Shown here: positions 1 through 9,342 of the stretch, one piece after another
How the letters are laid out: each line of letters starts with the position of its first letter
Position numbering within the stretch: position 1 is the stretch's first letter
Source: Nitrososphaera sp.
GTDB lineage: Archaea > Thermoproteota > Nitrososphaeria > Nitrososphaerales > Nitrososphaeraceae
Assembly (NCBI RefSeq): GCF_013388945.1
Contig: NZ_JACAEH010000014.1
Coordinates: 62,001 to 126,000, forward strand
Length of the DNA: 64,000 nt
Direction: 5' to 3'
The notes under the pieces: generated by a model
Databases searched by the model: none
What the model saw: only the letters and a program-made list of their open reading frames with translations
Told to the model about the DNA's origin: nothing
Position numbers and translations under genes: made by a program

Positions 1-2
1 AC

Positions 3-170
3 CTGCAGGACGAGAACGCCAAGAGGATGCTCGAGTCGGCATTCCCGCTGCGCCGAGTCGGCGAGCCCGACGACATCGCAGGTGCAGTATCATACCTGTG
101 CTCCGACGACGCAAAGTGGGTGACAGGCACGGTATTGATGGTGGACGGCGGCATCACGGCAAAGCAGTGA
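3..170 (+). CDS. SDR family oxidoreductase, C-terminal fragment (5' truncated by window)
   Basis: Frame 3 reads ...[39 protein letters not shown], the typical SDR C-terminus. Confidence 0.85.
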   Translation: MQDENAKRMLESAFPLRRVGEPDDIAGAVSYLCSDDAKWVTGTVLMVDGGITAKQ

Positions 171-184
171 CCGCCTCAATCCCT

Positions 185-223
185 TTATCATAAATATCGT
201 AATTTATGATAATATCGTAATTT
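185..223. promoter_or_regulatory. AT-rich inverted repeat (11-bp arms) plus 13-bp direct repeat upstream of a PII gene
   Basis: TTATCATAAAT-ATCGTA-ATTTATGATAA at 185-212; AATATCGTAATTT at 193-205 and 211-223. Confidence 0.5.
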
Positions 224-272
224 TAACGACTGCCAGAAACCCTTATTACTTTTGGGCTACGCTAGGTGTGGT

Positions 273-617
273 ATGAAGAGACTTGACATTATCATCCCGC
301 ACGAGCGCCTCGGGGAAGTCAACGAGATCCTCCACAACCACAAGGTCGGGGGCATGTCATTTTACGACATCAAGGGCAGGGGCAGGGCCAAAAGGGAGCC
401 CGTCTCTGTCGGGAGGGGCGTCATGCGGTACGTGCCGGAGTTTGGATTTCGCACCAAGATAGAGGTGCTCGTCGCCGACTCGCTTGTCAAGCCGATAATT
501 GACGACATCATCAAGAAGATAAGCACCGGCTCTGCGTCGGACGGCAAAGTGTTTGTCTTTGACGTGGCAGAAGCGTACGACATCGGGAGCAAGGAAAAGG
601 GCGACGCGGCGCTCTAG
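273..617 (+). CDS. P-II family nitrogen regulator
   Basis: MKRLDIIIPHERLGEVNEILHNHKVGGMSFYDIKGRG...RGVMRYVPEFGFRTKIEVLV; PII fold pattern; ATG at 273. Confidence 0.85.
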   Translation: MKRLDIIIPHERLGEVNEILHNHKVGGMSFYDIKGRGRAKREPVSVGRGVMRYVPEFGFRTKIEVLVADSLVKPIIDDIIKKISTGSASDGKVFVFDVAEAYDIGSKEKGDAAL

Positions 618-690
618 GCTCTTTTTTCTCCGCGCCCGGATTTCTGTCGGGCTTCGATAGTTTAAAGTGCGATGCGCCCAAATAGTGGGC

Positions 691-984
691 ATGGGATTGG
701 ATCCACCAACAAGGGGAGCGGTTGAACAGACGATAGACCAGGCCGTCAAGCTGGTCCCGGACACGGCCCAGATTTTCAGGGCGCCGGCGATGAAGTCGAG
801 TTTTCGTATATCAAGCGAGCAGGATTTCGTGCTTGGCGTGACTTATGGGCGCATAATGATGTCCATAACCACGTTCTGGAACCTCACCCACAAGCGCACA
901 ATGAACGGCGAGGAGGTGGACGAAATAAACAGCGCGATACTGAGGCGCCTGCCAGAGATTCACAAGGCTATCATGGCCGACTAG
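691..984 (+). CDS. conserved hypothetical protein
   Basis: 97-aa ORF, ATG at 691. Confidence 0.6.
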   Translation: MGLDPPTRGAVEQTIDQAVKLVPDTAQIFRAPAMKSSFRISSEQDFVLGVTYGRIMMSITTFWNLTHKRTMNGEEVDEINSAILRRLPEIHKAIMAD

Positions 985-1068
985 TCTGCTGCCTGGCATG
1001 TATGCCAGAAACTGCATCCGTAAAAGCTAATTAGAGGGTAAAACAGCCTCCCGGGTACCGGTCGATTA

Positions 1069-1932
1069 TTGGACAAGACCAAAGTCTTCGAGGAAGGAAG
1101 ACGCGCTGCATGGGTCTCCGTTTGGACACTGCTAGGGATAGGAATTGGAGAGATCGTCATTTCCACCACGACCGGCAGTCTGACCCTTGCTGCGGACGGC
1201 TTTGACTCGCTTGCCGACGCGCTCGTCTCGTTCATCGTCTGGCTTGGAATCGGGATGCTGCACAAGCCAAAGAGCAAAAAGTTCCCGTTCGGCTACACCA
1301 AGATAGAAAGCTTTGCCGCGTTCGTTGCGGCGGTCGTCATTATCATACTGGGCGCGTTCATAGTCTACCACGCCTACGAGCGGTTCCTCAACCCTGTCGA
1401 GGTCGTAAACCCCGAGATAACCATGCTGACGCTTGTTGGCGCGGGCGCCATCTCGCTTCACAGGGCTTTCAAGGTGAGAAAGATCGCCAAGAAATACGAC
1501 CTCATCTCGTTGAACCTTGACGCAAAGAACTCTATCAAAGACGGCACTGCGTCCTTTGTGGGCCTGAGCACGGTCCTAGCAGGATACTTTGGCATCCCGC
1601 ACATGGACTCTGTTGGCAGCATCATGATAGCAGGCTACATATTTTACATGGCGTACAGCGCGTTCAAAGAATCCACCCTTGTCCTTGTCGACGCGGTGGA
1701 AAATCCAAAGCTGCAGGAGCAGATAATCACGTACGTAAGGAAGAACTTTGGCGTCGCAGTCGAGCAGGTGCGAATAAGGCCACTAGGGCACGCGTTTTCC
1801 GCCCAGGTGCACGTGGTTCTTGAAAGCAAGATGACGCTTGACGAGGTTCATGCCTTGACCAAAAAGATCCAAGAGTCAGTCGAGAAAGAGTTTGAGACAG
1901 AAGAAACGGTTGTAATCCCCCGGCCCGCCTGA
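1069..1932 (+). CDS. cation diffusion facilitator (CDF) family transporter
   Basis: Multi-TM ORF with LAADGFDSLADALVSFIVWLGI and a C-terminal cytoplasmic domain. Confidence 0.9.
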   Translation: MDKTKVFEEGRRAAWVSVWTLLGIGIGEIVISTTTGSLTLAADGFDSLADALVSFIVWLGIGMLHKPKSKKFPFGYTKIESFAAFVAAVVIIILGAFIVYHAYERFLNPVEVVNPEITMLTLVGAGAISLHRAFKVRKIAKKYDLISLNLDAKNSIKDGTASFVGLSTVLAGYFGIPHMDSVGSIMIAGYIFYMAYSAFKESTLVLVDAVENPKLQEQIITYVRKNFGVAVEQVRIRPLGHAFSAQVHVVLESKMTLDEVHALTKKIQESVEKEFETEETVVIPRPA

Positions 1933-1994
1933 GCAACAGGTTTGCGCCAGAACTTCTCGAAAGTTTTATAATCTCGCCGGCTTTAGTATCTGCC

Positions 1995-2129
1995 ATGCAC
2001 ACAGAACACGATAAGAGGACCATGCCGGTATGCTTTACTCCCGAGCAGCTGAAGTTGGTGGAAGAGTATGCCAAGAAAAAGGGCATGCTCAACGCAAGCC
2101 AGGCAATCGAGGAGCTGGCCGGCAACTAG
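1995..2129 (+). CDS. small hypothetical protein (44 aa)
   Basis: ATG...TAG reading MHTEHDKRTMPVCFTPEQLKLVEEYAKKKGMLNASQAIEELAGN; below the ORF-track cutoff. Confidence 0.5.
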   Translation: MHTEHDKRTMPVCFTPEQLKLVEEYAKKKGMLNASQAIEELAGN

Positions 2130-2130
2130 G

Positions 2131-2475
2131 CTATAGTGCCGATTCCCCGCGCTTTTTCGTCCCCACGTCGACAACGTCGTCGATGTTGGAGACAAATATT
2201 TTGCCCTCTCCCTTGAGCCCGGAGCTGGTGCTTTCCAGTATCTTGTCTATCACCTTGTCAGCCATCGAGTCGGGCACAACCACCACTATGGTCGAGTTGA
2301 CGTTGAACTCGGGCGTGTAGGTGCTAGTTCCCCTCCCAGAGTGAACCTTCTGGCGCGGGATCTCTCCCCTTCCCTTTGACTCAAAGTAGGTGATTCCTCC
2401 CAGGTCCAGTTCCTTGAGTGCTGCAAACGCCCTTTCCAGACGCGCGCTTGGGACTACTGCTTCTATTCTCTTCAT
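2131..2475 (-). CDS. P-II family nitrogen regulator (second copy)
   Basis: MKRIEAVVPSARLERAFAALKELDLGGITYFESKGRGEIPRQKVHSGRGTSTYTPEF...; PII pattern. Confidence 0.85.
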   Translation of the reverse strand: MKRIEAVVPSARLERAFAALKELDLGGITYFESKGRGEIPRQKVHSGRGTSTYTPEFNVNSTIVVVVPDSMADKVIDKILESTSSGLKGEGKIFVSNIDDVVDVGTKKRGESAL

Positions 2476-2542
2476 AATTTGAGTACCTGCTTGCGCTATG
2501 CAGGTCTTTTATTAAAATATTGTGCACATACCGCAATAAATT

Positions 2543-3037
2543 ATGTCATATTTGTCACAATTGGAATATTTTGACCGTTTTTGCTCGCATACTTTTTGTA
2601 CCCGTCCAGCCGAAAAAGACGCGTTGGGTCTCTTTGGCAAAAAGCCACTCTTCTGCGCCGTCTGCAAGAAGGAGCTGAAGCACAAGTACAAGCCAAGCGA
2701 AGAGTGGAACATGGAAGGGTACCTGTGCAGCGACTGCCACATAGAAAAGACCAAAGAGTTTGCCATGAAAAGCCAGAGCACGGACAGGTGTGCCGTCTGC
2801 AAGGCAGACCTTGGCGACATCGCAGTCAAGCCCCGGTGGCAGTGGGAGATGGAGGCCGGGACTCTCTTGTGCCAGCCCTGCTTTAACAAAAAGGACGCCG
2901 AGTACAACAAAAAGCTGAACTTTTGCGCCGTGTGCGGGACAAAGATAGGGTTTGTGCGTTACAACCCCAAGCCTGCATGGAAGATACAGGGGCAGATGTG
3001 CCGCAAGTGCTGGGACGTGAGGAACGCCCAGAAATGA
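2543..3037 (+). CDS. multi zinc-ribbon protein
   Basis: Repeated CxxC pairs: CAVCKKE..CSDC, CAVCKAD..CQPC, CAVCGTK..CRKC. Confidence 0.65.
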   Translation: MSYLSQLEYFDRFCSHTFCTRPAEKDALGLFGKKPLFCAVCKKELKHKYKPSEEWNMEGYLCSDCHIEKTKEFAMKSQSTDRCAVCKADLGDIAVKPRWQWEMEAGTLLCQPCFNKKDAEYNKKLNFCAVCGTKIGFVRYNPKPAWKIQGQMCRKCWDVRNAQK

Positions 3038-3252
3038 TATTCAAAAAGCACGAGTGTGACAAGTGCGGCAGGAAATTCGGCAAGGTGGAGGAGCTCATGC
3101 ACCACCAGATGCTGGCCCACGAAAGCAGGCTGTATTTATGCGAAAAGTGCGGCATGGGCTTTGAGGGGATGGAGCAGATGCGCGACCACGCAAAAAAGTT
3201 CCACTCGTACAACCGGCAGGTGGACGAAAGAAAAAGGTCAGATGGCCTTTAG
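3034..3252 (+). CDS. C2H2-type zinc finger protein
   Basis: CDKCGRKFGKVEELMHHQMLAH and CEKCGMGFEGMEQMRDHAKKFH; ATGA overlap with the upstream gene. Confidence 0.75.
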   Translation: MIFKKHECDKCGRKFGKVEELMHHQMLAHESRLYLCEKCGMGFEGMEQMRDHAKKFHSYNRQVDERKRSDGL

Positions 3253-3405
3253 CTGTTTTACTATAGGCGGCCTGGCCTTGCGGAAAACTCGAAACCCGCA
3301 GATGCACTTTATCTCAGGAAGCCTCGACAGCTCTTCAACCGTGACCGGCGTTCCGCAGCGCATGCACTCGTACGTGACGTTTGCGGCGGAGGAACTTTCA
3401 GACAT
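3238..3405 (-). CDS. rpoP: DNA-directed RNA polymerase subunit P (Rpo12/RpoP)
   Basis: 55-aa ORF MSESSSAANVTYECMRCGTPVTVEELSRLPEIKCICGFRVFRKARPPIVKQLKAI; zinc ribbon plus RKARPP..K..KAI signature. Confidence 0.88.
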   Translation of the reverse strand: MSESSSAANVTYECMRCGTPVTVEELSRLPEIKCICGFRVFRKARPPIVKQLKAI

Positions 3406-3438
3406 AGGGAAAGCGTGCCCCGGCCCACATTTTAAGCT

Positions 3439-6102
3439 TTAATCGGCCAAGAATCTCGAAAGCTTGGTCTCCCTGCTTCCCCTTATGGCCGACTGCGCCG
3501 CGGCAAGTATGGCGATCGGTATCCTGTGCGACGAGGCGCTGACGTAGTCGAGGCCCATCCTTGCGCACAGCTCTATAGAGCGCGGGTCGCCGCCGTGCTC
3601 GCCGCAGATCCCGACTTCCATGTCCTTCTTGACCTTCCTTGCAGACTCGACTGTCATTGCCATCAGCCTGCCCACGCCCTTGCTGTCAAGCGTCTGGAAC
3701 GGGTTTGCGGAAATTATGCGCTTTTCAAGGTAGACCGGCAGGAACTTGCCCTCCGCGTCCTCCCTGCTGAAACTGAACGTCGCCTGAGTCAGGTCGTTTG
3801 TGCCAAAGCTCAAGAAATCTGCGACGTGCGCTATCTCGTCTGCAAGCAGGCACGCCCTCACGACTTCTATCATGCTGCCAAACATCATCTTGAGCTTGAC
3901 CTTGTGCCGGTGCTCGACCTCGCGCTTGACAGACTCGAACATGTGCCTGATGGTCGCAAGCTCGTTTACCATGCCCACCTGCGGCACCATCACCTGCGGC
4001 TCAACCCTCACGCCTTCCTTTGTCAGCTCTGCCGCAGCCTCGCATATTGCGCGGATCTGCATCTCGTAGATCTCGGGAAACGTGATGCCAACTCTTATGC
4101 CCCGGTGTCCGAGCATCGGGTTTATCTCGGACAGTTCGTGCACGCGCCTGAGCATCTTTTCGCGCTCTAGCATCCCCTTTTCCGCTTTCGGCCCGCCTTC
4201 TGACTTTAGCTCAAATATCTGCATCATCAGGTCCTCCTCTTTCGGCAAAAACTCGTGAAGCGGAGGGTCGAGCAGCCGTATGGTCACGGGCAGGCCCTGC
4301 ATCTCTTTAAATATCGACTTAAAGTCGGACCGCTGCAGGCGCTCAAGGTCTGAAAGTGCCTTCCTGCGATCCGAGTCGCTTTCAGCCATCACCATCCTGG
4401 CAAATAGCGCGCGCCTTTCGTGCTGGTTGAACATCCACTCGGTCCTGCACAGTCCTATGCCTTCGGCGCCGTACTTTCTTGCAAGCGCGGCGTTTTCCGG
4501 CGTGTCGGCGTTTGCGCGGATCTTTATGACTTTCATCTCTGACGCCCACTGGAGGATTTCCTTGAATTCCGACGAGATCTCTGCCTTTGAGGTAGGCACC
4601 TCGCCCACGTACACCCTGCCAGTCGAGCCGTCGATGGTTATTGTCTGGCCCTCTGACACCGCTACCCTGCCGTCTATGGAAAAGCGCTTGCCCTCGGGGT
4701 CTATCTCTATCGGGGTGCAGCTTGCGACGCATGGTTTTCCCATGCCCCTTGCGACCACGACAGGGTGCGAGGTCTTGCCCCCGCTGCTTGTCAGTATGCC
4801 TGCGCAGAGTCTGAACGCCGAGACGTCGTCGGGCTTTATCTCCTTCATGACAAGTATCACCCTGTTGCCGTGCCTTGCAAGCGTCTCTGCCCGCGAAGAG
4901 TCAAACACAGCCACGCCTGAAGCCGCGCCGGGCGACGCCGGGATCCCGGTGGCAATGGCCCTGTGCTTTGCGCTTTCAATCCTAGGGTAGAGCGCCTGCT
5001 CCAGTCCTTCCGGGTCTATCCTCTGCAGAGCCTCCGTCTTGCCCAGGAGCCCTTCGTGGTACATGTCAACTGATGTCTTGACGCTTGCAACAGCACTCAT
5101 TTTCGCGGTCCTTGTCTGCAGCATGTACAGTTTCCCGCGCTCTATTGTTATCTCGGTGTGCTGGCACTCTCTAAAGTGGTTCTCAAGCTTCTCGCACACC
5201 TCGGCCAGCTGCCTGTAGGCATCTGGAAGCTCTTTTTCCATCTGGTCTATGTGGCTCGGGTTTGCCTTGCCTGACACGACGTCTTCTCCCTGCGCGTTTG
5301 TCAAATAGTCGCCGTAGATCTTTTTCTCGCCGGTAACGGGATCGCGGGTAAAGACGACGCCGGTGGCACTGTCTGGCCCCATGTTGCCAAACACCATGGC
5401 GACCACCGCAACTGCCGTGCCGTTTGCCATTTCCGGCGTTATGCCGTGCTGGCGGCGGAACTCCGTCGAGCGCTTGCCGGTCCACGACATGAAAACGGCG
5501 TTGATTGCAAGCTCCAGCTGCCTGTAGGGGTCTGCCGGGAATTTCCTGCCGCCCTTTTCGCAGAGCGACTTGAAAGCGGCCGTGAGTTTTCGAAGCGACT
5601 TGTCGTCGTTCAGGTCTGTGCCTGCCATCGCCTTTTCAAACTGCCTGTCGTCTATCCCAAGAACAATCTTGCCAAACATCTGGACAAAGCGCCTGTACGA
5701 GTCCCAGGCAAACCTTGCGTCCGTGTTTTTCGCAAGCCCCTCGACGGTCTCGTCGTTCAGACCCAAATCAAGGATGGTGTCCATCATGCCCGGCATCGAG
5801 ACTGCGGCGCCTGACCGCACCGACACGAGCAGCGGGTTTTCAGCCCCGCCGAACTTCTTGCCCGTCATGACTTCAAGCTTTCTTATGGACTTGCGGACCT
5901 CGTCCATCAGCCCGTCGGGCATGTGCCTGCCGGCCTCGTAGAACTTTTCGCAGATGTCAGTTGTTATTATGAACCCCGGCGGGACAGGAAGGCCGAGCTT
6001 TGTCATCTCCGCTAGCCCCGCGCCCTTGCCGCCAAGGAGCGCCCGGTCCTTGCCGTCGGCCTCATCAAAGAAGTAGATGGGCTTTGGGATGGCGCTGCTC
6101 AA
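3439..6102 (-). CDS. ppdK: pyruvate, phosphate dikinase
   Basis: 887 aa; FFDEADGKDRALLGGKGAGLAEMTKLGLPVPPGF, GGKTSHPVVVARGMGKPCV, FGTNDLTQATF. Confidence 0.95.
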   Translation of the reverse strand: MSSAIPKPIYFFDEADGKDRALLGGKGAGLAEMTKLGLPVPPGFIITTDICEKFYEAGRHMPDGLMDEVRKSIRKLEVMTGKKFGGAENPLLVSVRSGAAVSMPGMMDTILDLGLNDETVEGLAKNTDARFAWDSYRRFVQMFGKIVLGIDDRQFEKAMAGTDLNDDKSLRKLTAAFKSLCEKGGRKFPADPYRQLELAINAVFMSWTGKRSTEFRRQHGITPEMANGTAVAVVAMVFGNMGPDSATGVVFTRDPVTGEKKIYGDYLTNAQGEDVVSGKANPSHIDQMEKELPDAYRQLAEVCEKLENHFRECQHTEITIERGKLYMLQTRTAKMSAVASVKTSVDMYHEGLLGKTEALQRIDPEGLEQALYPRIESAKHRAIATGIPASPGAASGVAVFDSSRAETLARHGNRVILVMKEIKPDDVSAFRLCAGILTSSGGKTSHPVVVARGMGKPCVASCTPIEIDPEGKRFSIDGRVAVSEGQTITIDGSTGRVYVGEVPTSKAEISSEFKEILQWASEMKVIKIRANADTPENAALARKYGAEGIGLCRTEWMFNQHERRALFARMVMAESDSDRRKALSDLERLQRSDFKSIFKEMQGLPVTIRLLDPPLHEFLPKEEDLMMQIFELKSEGGPKAEKGMLEREKMLRRVHELSEINPMLGHRGIRVGITFPEIYEMQIRAICEAAAELTKEGVRVEPQVMVPQVGMVNELATIRHMFESVKREVEHRHKVKLKMMFGSMIEVVRACLLADEIAHVADFLSFGTNDLTQATFSFSREDAEGKFLPVYLEKRIISANPFQTLDSKGVGRLMAMTVESARKVKKDMEVGICGEHGGDPRSIELCARMGLDYVSASSHRIPIAILAAAQSAIRGSRETKLSRFLAD

Positions 6103-6252
6103 TTCGGGTATTGCTCCGCCGGCGCTGGTTTAAAACGTTGTGCGCGCAAGGCCGGCGACGCGGCAGAGCAAACTTATAGTGCGGGCTACCAAAAACGTTA
6201 AAAAAGAAAATTTCTGTTTTTCGGCAAGGGCGCGTCTTGGGCGGGCTGTGAA

Positions 6253-6714
6253 ATGACCAATTCCAACAGGAACAGGGTTGCAGGAGGGCTAGGGATAGCG
6301 TCTGCGATACTGTTCATCGTGTCAGGCTACAGCGTCAACCTCGGCATATACCGCGCAGTCGAGTCGGGCATCCAGCAGAACACGTCGCAGGAGGTGTGGC
6401 AGGTCGCCGCCATCCCCATCAACATCCTTGCGCTCGTCGCGCAGCTTGGAGGATTTGCCGTGCTTGCAGGCGCGCTCTTGTTTCTCAAGAACCACATAAC
6501 AGGTGGCAAGGTACTGGTTATCATAGGGATAGGGCAGGGGATAATCACGATAATAGTTGCGCTTGTCATAGAGATGATGCAGGGCGGAATCGTGGACGCA
6601 GGCAATTATGTCCTGTGGCTTGCGACCTCTGCAACAGGCATCGGCATCGTGTTTTCAATAGTCGCAAGGAGCATCGCAAAGCCGGTCCCAAAGGACGTGA
6701 GCCAGCGCAAGTAA
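6253..6714 (+). CDS. hypothetical membrane protein (about 4 TM)
   Basis: Hydrophobic segments in the translated ORF. Confidence 0.6.
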   Translation: MTNSNRNRVAGGLGIASAILFIVSGYSVNLGIYRAVESGIQQNTSQEVWQVAAIPINILALVAQLGGFAVLAGALLFLKNHITGGKVLVIIGIGQGIITIIVALVIEMMQGGIVDAGNYVLWLATSATGIGIVFSIVARSIAKPVPKDVSQRK

Positions 6715-6741
6715 TTTATCCCGCAAAAGCGCGCCGGCTCC

Positions 6742-9300
6742 GTGGCAAACAGCTACCGGTGCCCCGCCTGCCAGTCACAGCATTCAGTTGCGGCAGACAG
6801 GATGTTTGACGGCCGGCTGATATTTCGCTGTTCCAGGTGCAAGGTATGCGCCATAGTTCCCCAGCAGCCAAGCGCCGACGAGGCGTACCTGGACTTTCTT
6901 GATAAATACGAAAGCGGAGGGGCTGCAAGCGCCGACGACCTGAGGCTCCTCATGGAGCAGGAAAAGATTGTCAGGCCAAAGAAAGAGATAGACGCGTTCT
7001 TGAAATCCGCAAAGGCAGAAGGCGATCCGCTCCTTGAAGGCATCATGCGCTCTGAACAGGATTTCATAGTAGACCTGCGCACCATGGAGGAGCCGCCGCC
7101 AGAGTACGGCTCGCCTGTAGAAGGCCTGCCGGTAGACCCTGCAATTTCGCAGGTCCTTGCAGGAAAGGGCATCGAAAAGCTGTACAAATTCCAGGAGGAC
7201 GCCGTGAAAAAGATCCTGCAAGGGCGCGACGTGGTAGTGACTGCGCCCACCGCGTCGGGCAAGACCGAGGCGTTCTGTATACCTGTTTTGGAAAAAATAG
7301 GAGAGGTGATCCTGCGCGACGGCCCTCTCCGAAAGGACAAAGGTGTGATACGTGCCATCTTTGTGTACCCTACAAAAGCGCTCTCTCGCGACCAGCTGCC
7401 AAAGATAAGGGAGCTTGCAGAGCCTCTTGGGGTAAGGGCCGCGGTGCTTGACGGCGACACGCCCGACGCAGAGCGCTCAAGGTTCCTTGAGCACCTTCCA
7501 GACATACTTGTGACAAACTTTGACGTGCTGCACTACCACATGATGCACAGGACCACGTTTTCCCGCTCGCTCCACACCGCAAGGTTCCTGATAGTCGACG
7601 AGGCGCACGTCTACACCGGCGTGTTTGGCGCAAACGTGCACCACATCATCAAGAGGCTCGAGAGGCTTGCCGGCACGATGCAGATAGTTGCAGCTTCGGC
7701 GACATTGCCAAACGCCGGCGAGTTCTGCCGGGTGCTGTTTGGCAGAAAGATGGAAGTGGTGCAGGGCAGGGGCAGGCGTGGCAGGATACACCTTGCGATA
7801 ATCTTTCCGTCGCTCAGGTCAAGGAGGTCGCTGACAATGGACCTCGTCAAGGCTTCTGCAGAGGAAAAGCACAGGACGATAGCGTTTTCCGGCTCCCACC
7901 TCGGCGCCGAGCTGACGGCGTTTTACGCGGCAAGGCAGGGCGTCAGCATCAGGGTGCACAGGGCCGGCCTCACCGCCAAGGCCCGCGCAGAGGTCGAGGC
8001 GATGTTCAAGTCAGGACAACTCTCTGCGATATCTGCGACGCCCACGCTTGAACTTGGGCTTGACATAGGCGACGTCGACGCCATAGTGTCAAACATCGTC
8101 CCGGTAAACAGGCTGGTGCAGAGAATAGGCAGGGCCGCAAGGCGCGGCCAGCAAGGCTATGCATTCCTTGCGCTTGGCAACGACCCGATAAGCCAGTACT
8201 ACAAGTCCCACCCCGACGACTATTTGTCAGACCAGGAGCACGCCTACACCGACCCCGAGAACCCGTTTGTGATGGAATACCAGGTGCTTGCGATGGCGTG
8301 CGACAGGGCGATTTCTATGGCCGAGTCAAAGCCCGTGTGGGACACGCTGCAAAAGCTGGTCTCAAAAGGCATGATAACATCTGCAAACAACAGATTCTCT
8401 GCAGACCTGAGAAGGGCGAGGGAGTACCTGAAGGAGTACAGCATCCGCGGCATCGGAAGCAGGGTCGACATCAAGCTCGCAGGCAAGATTGTAGGCGACA
8501 GGTCGCTTCCGCAGGCACTTGAAGAGCTGCACAGCAACGCCGTCTACTTCCTTGCAGGCAGGCGCTACCGCGTAAAGGAACTTCACTTTGAAAAAAACAG
8601 GCAGCCGTTTGCAGAGCTTGAAGTGCTGCCTGGCGACTACCCGTACTACACAAAGGCGCTTACTGACGAGTGGCCTTCCATAATCGAGGTCTACGAACGA
8701 AAGAAGGTCTTTGGTATAGAAGTGGCGTACTGCTCGCTAAAGATAGACAAGAAGGTGCTGGGCTACGCCAACATTGAGATAGGTCAGGAGGTCGCGCAGG
8801 GCAAGAAGGTGCTGTTTGAAAAGCCGCTTGAATTTGAGTTCATGACAAAGGGTTTTGTGTTCCGGGCGCCCCACCCGCTTGGAGAGTCGTCAAAGGCAGA
8901 CGACGAGGAGTACGTGCAGATGTCCGGCTTTCACGCGTCAGAGCACGTCGTGATTGAAGGAAGCGCGATGATAACAGGCGGCGCGTCGCAGGATCTTGGC
9001 GGCATATCGCTTGGCTCGTCGGGCCTCATTTTCGTGTACGACGGGAGCGTAGGCGGAAACGGAGCAAGCAAGGCCCTTTATGATCGCCTTGACAGGGCGT
9101 TTGGCAGGGCGCTTTCCATCCTGTCAGAGTGCCCCTGCAGAAGCGAGAGCGGCTGTCCCCGGTGCACCTACTCGTACAGGTGCGGCAACAACAACGAGTA
9201 TCTCCACAAGCCGGCGGCAATAGAAGTGATGAGAAGGATAGCCGGCGGCGAGGCAACCGAGATAGGCGAGGAGATTGCAGGCGAGCGGGCGCTAGTATAG
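6742..9300 (+). CDS. DEAD/DEAH helicase with C-terminal DUF1998-type cysteine cluster (MrfA/YprA/Hrq1-like)
   Basis: VVVTAPTASGKTEAF, VDEAH, SATLPN, QRIGRAARRGQQG, C-terminal CPCRSESGCPRCTYSYRCGNNNEYLHK. Confidence 0.85.
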   Translation: MANSYRCPACQSQHSVAADRMFDGRLIFRCSRCKVCAIVPQQPSADEAYLDFLDKYESGGAASADDLRLLMEQEKIVRPKKEIDAFLKSAKAEGDPLLEGIMRSEQDFIVDLRTMEEPPPEYGSPVEGLPVDPAISQVLAGKGIEKLYKFQEDAVKKILQGRDVVVTAPTASGKTEAFCIPVLEKIGEVILRDGPLRKDKGVIRAIFVYPTKALSRDQLPKIRELAEPLGVRAAVLDGDTPDAERSRFLEHLPDILVTNFDVLHYHMMHRTTFSRSLHTARFLIVDEAHVYTGVFGANVHHIIKRLERLAGTMQIVAASATLPNAGEFCRVLFGRKMEVVQGRGRRGRIHLAIIFPSLRSRRSLTMDLVKASAEEKHRTIAFSGSHLGAELTAFYAARQGVSIRVHRAGLTAKARAEVEAMFKSGQLSAISATPTLELGLDIGDVDAIVSNIVPVNRLVQRIGRAARRGQQGYAFLALGNDPISQYYKSHPDDYLSDQEHAYTDPENPFVMEYQVLAMACDRAISMAESKPVWDTLQKLVSKGMITSANNRFSADLRRAREYLKEYSIRGIGSRVDIKLAGKIVGDRSLPQALEELHSNAVYFLAGRRYRVKELHFEKNRQPFAELEVLPGDYPYYTKALTDEWPSIIEVYERKKVFGIEVAYCSLKIDKKVLGYANIEIGQEVAQGKKVLFEKPLEFEFMTKGFVFRAPHPLGESSKADDEEYVQMSGFHASEHVVIEGSAMITGGASQDLGGISLGSSGLIFVYDGSVGGNGASKALYDRLDRAFGRALSILSECPCRSESGCPRCTYSYRCGNNNEYLHKPAAIEVMRRIAGGEATEIGEEIAGERALV

Positions 9301-9342
9301 GTAACGTTTAAAGATAGTTCTGGGCGCAATCCATTAAGCCAC

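Noticed and set aside
3526-4170. Long plus-strand ORF antisense to ppdK (214 aa)
   Set aside because: Typical shadow ORF of a high-GC coding gene; no recognisable domain
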